NCBI GenBank assembly: GCA_002451065.1
Contig: DKBC01000257.1
Location: 1 to 10,835, forward strand
Reading direction: 5' to 3'
Source of the DNA: Betaproteobacteria bacterium UBA6910
GTDB lineage: Bacteria > Pseudomonadota > Gammaproteobacteria > Burkholderiales > UBA6910
DNA length: 10,835 bases
Below the pieces are notes generated by a model that saw nothing but the letters and a program-made list of their open reading frames with translations, made no database searches and was not told the DNA's origin. The translations under genes were made by a program, and so were the position numbers. Below are positions 1 to 7,177 of the stretch, piece by piece. The first letter of the stretch is position 1, and each line of letters starts with the position of its first letter.

Positions 1-713
<713 letters not shown>

Positions 714-1874
714 TCAGCGACGCAGGCCCACCACCTCCCATTGGCCGTCCCGCAACACCAGCTCCCGGTCGCAGCCGGTTTCTCCGCGGGCATCTTCGTG
801 ACCGGGCAGTTCCACCATCACGACGTCTCCCTGGGCGCGCAGGGCGCGGATCATTTCGCCCAGGACCGGGTCGTCGGAATGCGGCGCGCGCACCGCGGAA
901 AGTTGCGGCGCGGGTCCCGACACCAGGGTCAGCACCCGCAGGTCGGCGCTGAACCCGGTCGCCGCGCGCGCGCGTCCAAAAGCCTTGCCCACCTCATCAT
1001 AGCGGCCGCCCAGCGCCAGGGCCTGGGCGGAACCGGGCGCATAGGCTGCGAACACCACGCCGCTGTGATAGTGGTAGCCCCGCACTTCCGAGAGATCCAG
1101 ACTCAGGTCCGGGACCAGGGGGCCCAGCGATTCGGCCAGCCGCTGGAGATCGTTTAGGGCGCGGTCGATCCGATCGATGCGCGGCAGGCGCCGGCGCGCC
1201 GCGGCCAGCACGTCGGCTCCGCCGTAGAGTTCCGGCAGCGCCAGCAATCCCTCGCGTACGTTTCCGTTGAGATCCTTGGACAGCGCCTTCAGGGTCGGCA
1301 CGTCCTTGGCCTGCAGCGCCCGGAACAATTCGGATTCCGCCTCGCCGGATAAGCCGGCCATTTCGGCAAGCGCCCGGAACACGCCCATGTGCCCAAGATC
1401 CAACTTCACCCGCCCGATGCCCGCCGCCGCCAGGGATTCCAGCATCAGGCGCTGGATCTCCAGGTCGCTTTCCAGTCCCGCATGGCCGTAAATCTCGGCG
1501 CCGATCTGCAGCGGCTCCCGGGAACCGCCGAGCCCCGCGGGGAGGGTGTGCACCACCGGGCCGCAGTAGCACAGGCGCGTGACGCCCTTCCGGTTGAGAA
1601 GATGGGCGTCGATGCGAGCGGCCTGGGGCGTGATGTCCGCGCGCAGCCCCATGAGCCGTCCCGAAAGCTGGTCCACCAGCTTGAACGTCTTCAGGTCCAT
1701 GTCGCGGCCGGTACCCGAGAGGAGGGACTCCAGGTACTCGATCATGGGCGGGATCACCAGCTCGTACCCGTGGGAGCGCATCAGGTCGAGGATGCGACGG
1801 CGCATGTTCTCCATGCGCTGCGCTTCCGCAGGCAGGATGTCCTCGATGTACTCGGGAAGAAGCCAGTTATGCAT
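714..1874 (-). CDS. hisZ: ATP phosphoribosyltransferase regulatory subunit HisZ
   Basis: HisZ is a catalytically inactive relative of histidyl-tRNA synthetase. It pairs with the short form of HisG to make an active, histidine-regulated ATP phosphoribosyltransferase, the first enzyme of histidine synthesis. The 386-residue protein begins MHNWLLPEYIEDILPAEA and has a class II synthetase-like fold: LRADITPQAAR near 77-87, REPLQIGAEIYG near 119-130 in place of motif 2, and ALGGRYDEVGKAFG near 287-300. At the position of the HisRS histidine-binding motif [14 protein letters not shown] it has VRGYHYHSGVVFAAYA (264-279). This change, and a C-terminal region too short to be an anticodon-binding domain, separate it from a true synthetase. 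It lies 99 bases after yjeT and 42 before purA. No clear Shine-Dalgarno sequence precedes the ATG. Inference: the genome should encode a short-form HisG. Confidence 0.96.
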   Translation of the reverse strand: MHNWLLPEYIEDILPAEAQRMENMRRRILDLMRSHGYELVIPPMIEYLESLLSGTGRDMDLKTFKLVDQLSGRLMGLRADITPQAARIDAHLLNRKGVTRLCYCGPVVHTLPAGLGGSREPLQIGAEIYGHAGLESDLEIQRLMLESLAAAGIGRVKLDLGHMGVFRALAEMAGLSGEAESELFRALQAKDVPTLKALSKDLNGNVREGLLALPELYGGADVLAAARRRLPRIDRIDRALNDLQRLAESLGPLVPDLSLDLSEVRGYHYHSGVVFAAYAPGSAQALALGGRYDEVGKAFGRARAATGFSADLRVLTLVSGPAPQLSAVRAPHSDDPVLGEMIRALRAQGDVVMVELPGHEDARGETGCDRELVLRDGQWEVVGLRR

Positions 1875-1885
1875 TGTCGGGAAGC

Positions 1886-1902
1886 CCGGAATCGCGATCC
1901 GG
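1886..1902. repeat. Small inverted repeat close to the hisZ start
   Basis: CCGGA (1886-1890) and TCCGG (1898-1902) form a 5-base inverted repeat around a 7-base spacer, ending 11 bases before the hisZ ATG. In RNA it could fold next to the ribosome entry site. Short repeats of this kind are common by chance in GC-rich DNA, so a function is only a possibility. Confidence 0.3.
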
Positions 1903-1909
1903 ATTGGAG

Positions 1910-1930
1910 CGCGGCGCCCGGCGCGCCGCG
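1910..1930. repeat. Perfect 8-base GC inverted repeat in the yjeT-hisZ gap
   Basis: CGCGGCGC (1910-1917) and GCGCCGCG (1923-1930) are exact inverted copies around a 5-base loop. The stem is all G and C. In the minus-strand transcript it is not followed by a run of U, so it is not a classic intrinsic terminator. It lies just downstream of the TATAAT at 1941-1936, where it would be at or next to the 5' end of any transcript started there. Confidence 0.5.
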
Positions 1931-1935
1931 GGGGA

Positions 1936-1941
1936 ATTATA
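1936..1941 (-). promoter_or_regulatory. Possible internal promoter (-10 TATAAT) for hisZ-purA
   Basis: The minus strand has a perfect sigma-70 -10 hexamer, TATAAT, in the 99-base gap after yjeT, within a short AT-rich patch in otherwise GC-rich sequence. The hexamer at the best spacing (TTCTGG, 17 bases upstream) matches TTGACA at only two positions, and there is no TG extension. A start about 7 bases downstream would give a leader of roughly 55 bases before hisZ. Without a good -35 box it would probably need an activator. Confidence 0.35.
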
Positions 1942-1973
1942 AGCCGTTGCCCCGAAATCCAGAATCCTGGCGT

Positions 1974-2159
1974 CTAAAGCACGACGAAGAGGAGCAGCAG
2001 GCCCGCCAGCATGGAGCTCAGGCCCACGAAGCGGATTTGACCGTCGGACATCTCGGTGAGACGGCGAAACGTCTCGCGCCAAAGTCTGGGCGAGAGGAAA
2101 GGCAGGAGGCCTTCGATGATCAGCATCAGCGCCAGGGCGGTCAGCAGCGTCCCGCCCAT
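1974..2159 (-). CDS. yjeT: YjeT family small membrane protein (DUF2065)
   Basis: This is a 61-residue protein of the DUF2065 family, whose E. coli member is yjeT, found between hflC and purA. It has two hydrophobic stretches, about residues 4-22 and 43-61, joined by a polar basic loop (SPRLWRETFRRLTEMSDGQ). The family-like features are the EGLLPF segment near the end of the first helix and RFVGLSSMLAG at the start of the second. Two inner-membrane helices in a hairpin are expected. The biochemical function is not established. The ATG lies 3 bases after the hflC stop, with an AAGTGAG-like ribosome site inside the hflC end, so it is probably translated together with hflC. The context suggests a link to the HflK/HflC complex, but this is inference only. 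Confidence 0.88.
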   Translation of the reverse strand: MGGTLLTALALMLIIEGLLPFLSPRLWRETFRRLTEMSDGQIRFVGLSSMLAGLLLLFVVL

Positions 2160-2162
2160 GGC

Positions 2163-3044
2163 TCACTTGGCGGGCTTGCCGGGTGTCGGGTTCCGGAAGT
2201 ATTTGAAGAACTCGGAATCCGGGTCGAGCACCATCACATCGCTCTTGTTCCGGAAGCTTTGCCGGTAGGCCTCCATGCTGCGCCAGAAGGAATAGAACTC
2301 CGGGTTCTCGCCGAAGGCGCGCCCGTAGATGCTGGTGGCCTTACTGTCACCGTCGCCCTTGATGCGCTGGGCCTCGCGATAGGCGTCCGCAAGGATGACC
2401 TCCCGCTGCCGATCCGCATCGGCCTTGATGCGCTCGGCCTCGGCGGCGCCAGTGGCACGCAGCTCGTTCGCCACGCGCTTGCGCTCGGCTTCCATGCGCC
2501 GGTACACGGACTCACTAACCTCTTGCACCAATTCCACCCGCTTCAGGCGCACGTCCATGACCAGGACGCCGATCTTCCTCGCGTCCTCATTGGCCTTCTC
2601 GCGCATCAGGTCCATGATCTTGTCCCGCTCCCCGGACACCACTTCGTGCACGGTGCGCTTGCCGAATTCCGCGCGCAGGCCGTCGTTAAGGGTCTGCAGC
2701 AACCGGGTCTGGGCCCGCAGTTCGTCGCCGCCGACGCTGATGTAGTACTGCTTGACATCCATGATGCGCCACTTGACGAAATAATCCACCAGCACGTTCA
2801 TCTTCTCCGAGGTGAGGAAACGCTCGGAGTCGCTCGGTTCGGAGCTCAGGATGCGCCGGTCGAAATAACGCACGTTCTGGACGATGGGAATCTTGACGTG
2901 GAGGCCGGGCTTGTCGTCCACCCGGACCACTTCTCCCAACTGGAATACGATGGCTGCTTGGCGCTCGTCCACGGAGAACAGCGCCAGGCTGGCGACGACC
3001 AGCACGCCCAGAAGTCCAATGATGAGCACCATCGACTTCGGCAT
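2163..3044 (-). CDS. hflC: HflC, FtsH-modulating SPFH membrane protein
   Basis: HflC and HflK form a large inner-membrane assembly of the SPFH (stomatin/prohibitin/flotillin/HflK) family. It surrounds the FtsH protease and tunes its degradation of membrane proteins. The 293-residue product starts MPKSMVLIIGLLGVLVVASLALF, a single N-terminal membrane anchor at about 5-23. The SPFH domain follows (VDERQAAIVFQLGEV from 25, then LHVKIPIVQNVRYFDRRI and the NVLVDYFVKWRI strand). A charged, Ala/Glu/Arg-rich coiled coil covers about 180-235, with the repeated AEAERIKADADRQREVILADAYREAQRIKG pattern seen in two pieces. The tail contains FYSFWRSMEAYRQSF, typical of HflC. Its ATG overlaps the hflK stop by one base (TGATG) and is preceded by a strong AGGGAGG ribosome site, so the two subunits are probably translationally coupled. 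Confidence 0.97.
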   Translation of the reverse strand: MPKSMVLIIGLLGVLVVASLALFSVDERQAAIVFQLGEVVRVDDKPGLHVKIPIVQNVRYFDRRILSSEPSDSERFLTSEKMNVLVDYFVKWRIMDVKQYYISVGGDELRAQTRLLQTLNDGLRAEFGKRTVHEVVSGERDKIMDLMREKANEDARKIGVLVMDVRLKRVELVQEVSESVYRRMEAERKRVANELRATGAAEAERIKADADRQREVILADAYREAQRIKGDGDSKATSIYGRAFGENPEFYSFWRSMEAYRQSFRNKSDVMVLDPDSEFFKYFRNPTPGKPAK

Positions 3045-4231
3045 CAGCGGGCCTCCCTTTCCCGATTGCGGAACGCTTCCCGCGAACGGGCCGTGGCCGC
3101 CGGGTCGGCCGCGGGATCCGACGGCATCGCCTTCTCCGGCGCCTCGCTTCCCGGCGCCGCCCCGGTCATCTGGATCAGCTTGTCCAGGGGCAGGAACAGT
3201 AGGTTGCCGCCCTGCCGGGACTCCACCACGATCTTGCTCGAATTGGAGAGAACCTGCTCCATGGCGTCCAAATAGAGTCGATCCCGCGTGACCTGGGGCG
3301 CCTTCGCGTACTCGGGCAGCAGCAACTGGAAGCGCGCCGCCTCGCCTTCCGCATTGGCCACCACCCGCTGTCGATGCCCTTCCGCTTCCTGGTTGAGACG
3401 CGAAGCGGCACCGCGGGCGCGGGGAATCACGTTGTTGGCGTAAGCTTCGGCCTCGTTCTTGGCGCGTTCCCGGTCCTGACCGGCCTTGACGGCGTCATCG
3501 AAGGCCGCCTGGACCTGCTCGGGCGGCTGGGCGTTCTGCATGGTGACCTTGCTAATCTGAATCCCGGTGCCATAGCGGTCCAGGATCTCCTGCATCAGAC
3601 GCTGGGCGCTGGCCGCCACCTCCTCGCGCCCCTGGTAGAGCACGAAATCCATCTTGCTCTTGCCAACGATTTCCCGGCTCGCGGTCTCCGCCGCCTGCAG
3701 CACGGAGTCGTCCGGATCCCGCGTATTGAAAAGGTAGTCCTTGGCGTCCTTGATGATGTACTGGACGGCGAACTGCACGTCGACGATGTTTTCGTCGTCG
3801 GTGAGCATCAGCGCTTCCTTGAGCACCTTGCTCTTGAGATTGTTGCGGTATCCCACTTCCACCGTGCGCACCTGGGACACATTCACGATCTCCGCGCTCT
3901 CGATGGGGAACGGCAGATGCCAGCGGGGACCCGGCATGGTGGTTTCCACGAATTGCCCGAAGCGCAGCACGACGCCGCGCTGACTGGCGTCCACGATGTA
4001 GAATCCGCTGGCGATCCACACCAGCGCCAGCAGCCCGACGATTAAACCGGGGCCTCCGCGAAAGGAGAATCCGCCGCCTCCACCCTCCTCCGGCGTCTCG
4101 GGGCCACCCGGTTCGCCGCCCCGCCGCCCGAGCATTCCGCCCAGCCTGCGGTTGAACTGGCGCCACATTTCGTCGAGGTCCGGCGGGCCGCCGCCTCCGC
4201 GGCGCCCCCATTCGGGATCGTTTAAGCCCAT
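3044..4231 (-). CDS. hflK: HflK, FtsH-modulating SPFH membrane protein
   Basis: HflK is the partner of HflC in the inner-membrane complex that encloses and restrains the FtsH protease. The 395-residue protein begins MGLNDPEWGRRGGGGPPDLDE. A glycine-rich cytoplasmic N-terminal segment (to about 60) carries the DLDEMWRQFNRRLGGMLG piece typical of HflK. A single membrane helix follows at about 61-80, then an SPFH domain from DASQRGVVLRFGQF (81-94) with MPGPRWHLPFPIE near 99-111. A long charged, Ala/Glu-rich helical region covers about 240-310. The C-terminal tail from about 358 is low in complexity (Ala, Pro, Glu, Arg). It lies 31 bases after hflX. The only AGGA is two bases from the ATG, closer than usual, but the protein start matches the family, so the start is kept. 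Confidence 0.97.
   Translation of the reverse strand: MGLNDPEWGRRGGGGPPDLDEMWRQFNRRLGGMLGRRGGEPGGPETPEEGGGGGFSFRGGPGLIVGLLALVWIASGFYIVDASQRGVVLRFGQFVETTMPGPRWHLPFPIESAEIVNVSQVRTVEVGYRNNLKSKVLKEALMLTDDENIVDVQFAVQYIIKDAKDYLFNTRDPDDSVLQAAETASREIVGKSKMDFVLYQGREEVAASAQRLMQEILDRYGTGIQISKVTMQNAQPPEQVQAAFDDAVKAGQDRERAKNEAEAYANNVIPRARGAASRLNQEAEGHRQRVVANAEGEAARFQLLLPEYAKAPQVTRDRLYLDAMEQVLSNSSKIVVESRQGGNLLFLPLDKLIQMTGAAPGSEAPEKAMPSDPAADPAATARSREAFRNREREAR
3052..3058 (-). promoter_or_regulatory. Ribosome binding site of hflC
   Basis: AGGGAGG on the minus strand lies 7 bases before the hflC ATG, within the last hflK codons. It is one of the best Shine-Dalgarno matches in the window and fixes the hflC start at the TGATG junction. 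Confidence 0.7.
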
Positions 4232-4262
4232 TGTCCTGCTTCGAGTAGGTTCAGATTAGCCC

Positions 4263-5429
4263 TCAGGCGTGCCGCAACGCGGCGGTCCTGCTTCGGGTCG
4301 GTGGTGTCGTGCGCTCCGCGGCACGCCGCTCATGCTGGCGATGCGCCGCAGCCATTTCGCCGAGCGCCGTTCGCAAAAGATCGATGCCATCACCGGTGCG
4401 GGCGCTCACGCGAACAACCGCAATTTTACCACATTCGTCCCGGTGGACCTCCGGCGCCAGCCCGGTGAGATCAGCCTTGTTGAATACCAGTATCTGCGGA
4501 ATGGAATCCGCGCGGATCTCGGCCAGCACCTTGTTCACTTCCGCGATTTGCTCGTCGCGGTTGGGGCTGGCCCCGTCCACCACGTGCAGCAGCAGATCGG
4601 CGCGTACCGTCTCTTCCAGCGTCGCATGGAACGCCGCCACCAGGGCGTGGGGCAGATGACGTATGAATCCAACGGTGTCGGAGACGACCACCGGACCATA
4701 ATCGGCGATGTGAACGCGGCGCGTCGTCGTGTCCAGGGTCGCGAACAGCTTGTCCGCGGCGTAGGCCTCGGCACGGGTCAACGCGTTGAACAGCGTAGAC
4801 TTGCCGGCGTTGGTGTAACCGACCAGGGAAACCGAGATCACTCCGGCGCGGCTGCGCGCCTTGCGCTGAATCTCGCGCTGCCTCTCGAGACGGGCGAGAC
4901 GATCCTTGAGCACCTTGACCCGGCGGCCGATCAGCCGGCGGTCGGTCTCCAGCTGGGTCTCGCCCGGGCCCCGCAATCCGATGCCGCCCTTCTGCCGCTC
5001 CAGGTGCGTCCAGCCACCAACCAGCCGAGTGGACAGATGCTCAAGTTGCGCAAGCTCGACCTGCAGCTTTCCCACGTGGCTCTTGGCGCGCTGGGCGAAA
5101 ATGTCGAGGATGAGGGAGGTGCGGTCGATGACCCGGCACTTTAACCGTTCTTCCAGGTTTCGCTGCTGGGCGGGGCTCAGGTCGTGATCGAAGATCACCA
5201 CCGAGGCCCCGGTCGCGCCGAGCGCGTCGGCTACCTCTTCCACCTTGCCCCGGCCGGCGTAGAGGGCGGCATCCGGACGGTCGCGCCGGCCTTCGACCAC
5301 GGCGCGGGTCCTGACCCGCGCGCTGTCCGCGAGGTGAACCAATTCATTCAGGCTTTCGGCGTGATTGATCTCGCCGAAGTCGAGGCTGACCAGTACGGCG
5401 CTGTCGCCGCCGGCACGGCGGTCAAGCAT
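4263..5429 (-). CDS. hflX: HflX, ribosome-associated GTPase
   Basis: HflX is a GTPase that binds the 50S subunit and splits stalled 70S ribosomes, notably after heat stress. The 388-residue protein has the HflX N-terminal domain ([18 protein letters not shown] at about 46-62, [16 protein letters not shown] at 78-93). The family signature [18 protein letters not shown] is at 148-165, followed by a basic helical linker. The GTPase domain has G1 GYTNAGKST (204-212), G3 DTVG (251-254), G4 NKAD (317-320) and G5 SARTG (342-346). A short basic, Thr/Pro/Arg-rich tail ends the protein. It is somewhat shorter than the 426-residue E. coli protein. Its ATG overlaps the end of hfq by 8 bases, giving the conserved hfq-hflX coupling. 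No good ribosome site is visible, so it may depend on translation of hfq. Confidence 0.96.
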   Translation of the reverse strand: MLDRRAGGDSAVLVSLDFGEINHAESLNELVHLADSARVRTRAVVEGRRDRPDAALYAGRGKVEEVADALGATGASVVIFDHDLSPAQQRNLEERLKCRVIDRTSLILDIFAQRAKSHVGKLQVELAQLEHLSTRLVGGWTHLERQKGGIGLRGPGETQLETDRRLIGRRVKVLKDRLARLERQREIQRKARSRAGVISVSLVGYTNAGKSTLFNALTRAEAYAADKLFATLDTTTRRVHIADYGPVVVSDTVGFIRHLPHALVAAFHATLEETVRADLLLHVVDGASPNRDEQIAEVNKVLAEIRADSIPQILVFNKADLTGLAPEVHRDECGKIAVVRVSARTGDGIDLLRTALGEMAAAHRQHERRAAERTTPPTRSRTAALRHA

Positions 5430-5667
5430 CAGGTCCGGCAGGCGCCTCGTAGGGAATGTTGACCGGCTTGGCTGGAACCACCGTGGAAATGGCGTGTTTG
5501 TAAACCATCTGGGTCACCGTATTCCTCAGCAGCACCACGTACTGGTCGAAGGAATCGATCTGGCCCTGGAGCTTGATGCCATTCACCAAGTAGATCGATA
5601 CCGGAATGTGCTCCTTCCGCAGGATGTTGAGAAACGGGTCTTGTAGCAACTGCCCTTTACCGCTCAT
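5422..5667 (-). CDS. hfq: RNA chaperone Hfq
   Basis: Hfq is a hexameric Sm-like ring that pairs small RNAs with target mRNAs and so controls their translation and stability. The 81-residue protein keeps the whole Sm core: [10 protein letters not shown] with the proximal-face Gln9 and Asp10, [15 protein letters not shown] (Sm1, with distal-face Tyr26), [10 protein letters not shown], and the Sm2 signature YKHAIS at 56-61. The rim patch reads RKEH (17-20) where E. coli has RRER, which is usual in betaproteobacteria. The C-terminal tail after the core is short (about 15 residues), much shorter than in E. coli. A strong AAGGAG site 6 bases upstream fixes the start. The AT-rich gap before it probably holds its promoter. 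The hflX start overlaps its stop. Confidence 0.98.
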   Translation of the reverse strand: MSGKGQLLQDPFLNILRKEHIPVSIYLVNGIKLQGQIDSFDQYVVLLRNTVTQMVYKHAISTVVPAKPVNIPYEAPAGPDA

Positions 5668-5673
5668 GTCAGG

Positions 5674-5679
5674 CTCCTT
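5674..5679 (-). promoter_or_regulatory. Ribosome binding site of hfq
   Basis: A consensus AAGGAG lies 6 bases before the hfq ATG. It is the best Shine-Dalgarno match seen in the window and suggests that hfq is translated efficiently on its own, unlike neighbours with no such site. Confidence 0.75.
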
Positions 5680-5695
5680 GCCCTTATATTTATTG

Positions 5696-5732
5696 AAAAA
5701 ATAGACTTTACTGGAAAAGTTGGACTAAAGCC
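5696..5732 (-). terminator. Weak terminator-like hairpin between der and hfq
   Basis: On the minus strand GGCTTTA (5732-5726) can pair with TAAAGTC (5710-5704), giving six Watson-Crick pairs and one G-U around a 15-base loop. Two bases later comes a run of six T (5701-5696). The layout (stem, then U-run, 32 bases after the der stop) resembles an intrinsic terminator, but the stem is short and AU-rich with a large loop. At best it would terminate partially, separating the ispG-der part from hfq onward. Confidence 0.3.
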
Positions 5733-5763
5733 ATAGCCATGCGTTCAACTCGGTTTCCTTCGA

Positions 5764-7092
5764 TCATCGTCTTCGGTTGGCGTAAGGGTTGCGGCCGGTC
5801 CGAAACTCGATCCGCAGCGGGGTCCCCTGGAGCTTGAAGGCCTCCCGGAACCGTCCCTCCAGGTACCGGCGGTAACTGTCCGGAACCCGATCCAGCGCGT
5901 TGCCATGGATCACCACGATGGGGGGATTCATCCCCCCTTGGTGGGCGAACCGGAGCTTGGGACGGATCAGGCCGGACCGGGGCGGCGCCTGGCGCTCCAC
6001 TGCGTCGATAAGCACCCGGGTCAGTCGCGGCGTCGGAAGCTTGGCCATGGCGGCCTGGTAAGCGGCATCGACCGCCGGCAGCAGGTCCCCCAGCCCAAGC
6101 CCGGTCAGCGCCGACACGAAATGGAAGCGGGCAAAACCCAGGAAGCCGAGCTTGCGGGCGATATCCCGCTTGGCGGCATTCCTCCGCTCCGCGTCCAAGC
6201 CGTCCCATTTGTTCACCGCCACCACCAGGGCCCGGCCCGCCTCCAGAATAAAGCTGGCGATATGGGCATCCTGCTCGGAGATGTCCTGGCGCGCATCGAG
6301 CACCAGCAGCACCACGTTCGCATCCTCGATGGCCTGGAGCGTCTTCACCACGGAGAATTTCTCCACCGCCTCGAACACCTTCCCACGCCGGCGCACTCCG
6401 GCGGTGTCCACCAGGGTATAGCGGCGCCCGCCGCGGTCAAAATCCACCTCGATGCTGTCCCGGGTGGTTCCGGGTTGATCGAACACGATCACGCGCTCCT
6501 CCCCCAGCAATGCGTTCACCAGGGTCGACTTCCCCACGTTGGGGCGCCCCACCACCGCCACCCTCGGATGGCGCTCCCCGGACATCTCCTCCGACTCCGG
6601 CGCGAATCCCTCCAGCGCCCGCTCCATCAGAAGCATCACGTTGTCCCCGTGGGCGGAGGAGATGGGGATCGGCTCTCCCAATCCAAGCTCGTAGAATTCC
6701 GCGGCGACGGCACCCGCGGTCATGCCCTCCGCCTTGTTCACGGCGAGTAGCACCGAGCGCCCCGTCTTGCGCAACTCGGCGGCGATGACCGCATCCTGGG
6801 GGTGGAGGCCGTCGCGACCGTCCACCAGGAAGATCGTGACCTCCGACTCGTCGATGGCCTGGCGCGTCTGCTTCGCCATCTCGGCGAAGATGCCGGCCTT
6901 CGCCACCGGCTCGAATCCGCCGGTGTCCACCACCAGAAACGGGATGTCTCCCACCCTGCCGTGCCCGTAGTGGCGGTCCCGCGTGAGGCCCGGAAAGTCC
7001 GCGACCAGCGCCGCCCGGCTGCGGGTCAGTCGATTGAAGAGGGTCGACTTGCCGACATTGGGCCTGCCGACCAGAACAACGGTGGGTTTCAT
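5764..7092 (-). CDS. der: Ribosome biogenesis GTPase Der (EngA)
   Basis: Der is an essential GTPase with two tandem G domains that acts in maturation of the 50S ribosomal subunit. The 442-residue protein has G1 motifs GRPNVGKST at 9-17 and 182-190, G3 motifs DTGG (56-59) and DTAG (229-232), and G4 motifs NKAE (119-122) and NKWD (294-297), with SSAHGD and SALTG as the G5 regions. A C-terminal KH-like domain follows from about 354, ending in a basic tail, RNPYANRRR. The first G4 has Glu instead of the usual Asp, which I recall as common in betaproteobacterial Der. The start [17 protein letters not shown] is canonical although no purine-rich ribosome site precedes it. It lies 85 bases after bamB, the neighbour it also has in E. 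coli, and 96 bases before hfq. Confidence 0.97.
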   Translation of the reverse strand: MKPTVVLVGRPNVGKSTLFNRLTRSRAALVADFPGLTRDRHYGHGRVGDIPFLVVDTGGFEPVAKAGIFAEMAKQTRQAIDESEVTIFLVDGRDGLHPQDAVIAAELRKTGRSVLLAVNKAEGMTAGAVAAEFYELGLGEPIPISSAHGDNVMLLMERALEGFAPESEEMSGERHPRVAVVGRPNVGKSTLVNALLGEERVIVFDQPGTTRDSIEVDFDRGGRRYTLVDTAGVRRRGKVFEAVEKFSVVKTLQAIEDANVVLLVLDARQDISEQDAHIASFILEAGRALVVAVNKWDGLDAERRNAAKRDIARKLGFLGFARFHFVSALTGLGLGDLLPAVDAAYQAAMAKLPTPRLTRVLIDAVERQAPPRSGLIRPKLRFAHQGGMNPPIVVIHGNALDRVPDSYRRYLEGRFREAFKLQGTPLRIEFRTGRNPYANRRR

Positions 7093-7095
7093 GAA

Positions 7096-7119
7096 TCGGG
7101 AAAAGCGGCTCGGGAAAAG
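7096..7119. repeat. Exact 10-base direct repeat just before der
   Basis: The minus strand carries CTTTTCCCGA twice, at 7119-7110 and 7105-7096, one copy every 14 bases, ending 3 bases before the der ATG. The tract is pyrimidine-rich and stands where a Shine-Dalgarno sequence would normally be. The rest of the 85-base bamB-der gap holds a weak hairpin (7123-7128 with 7140-7145, five Watson-Crick pairs and one G-U) followed by CCCC and TTTT, too weak to call a terminator. Confidence 0.5.
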
Positions 7120-7177
7120 GGGGTCGGCGTGCCCGTCAGACCGACGCAGGCCCGGCTAGCCCCTCGGACCCGGCGTT

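Larger units (their letters stand above)
5668..5763 (-). promoter_or_regulatory. AT-rich der-hfq gap, probable hfq promoter region
   Basis: These 96 bases are markedly richer in A and T than the flanking genes, especially from 5684 to 5720. In E. coli the hfq-hflX operon has its own promoters, so a promoter here is expected. I could not find a convincing -35/-10 pair. TTGAAC (minus strand, shortly after the der stop) has no -10 at proper spacing. TATAAG at 5688-5683 is too close to the ribosome site. The call rests on base composition and on known hfq regulation in related bacteria. Confidence 0.35.

Noticed and set aside
1389..3275. A 628-codon open frame on the plus strand running antisense to hisZ, yjeT, hflC and hflK
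   Set aside because: Such frames are common opposite GC-rich genes. The translation is low in recognisable motifs and rich in His, Gln, Arg and Leu as expected of a shadow, and all the genes it crosses have clear family matches on the other strand.
5683..5688. TATAAG on the minus strand as a -10 box for hfq
   Set aside because: Transcription would start within the hfq ribosome site, leaving no usable leader, and no -35 is properly placed.
5729..5740. Tandem ATGGCT repeat (minus strand) and a possible sigma-54 site in the der-hfq gap
   Set aside because: Two copies of six bases are expected by chance, and the GG and GC elements of a sigma-54 promoter do not occur at the required spacing.
7123..7145. 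Hairpin with following CCCC and TTTT after bamB as a terminator
   Set aside because: The stem has only five Watson-Crick pairs and one G-U, the loop is 11 bases, and the T-run is short and separated by C residues.
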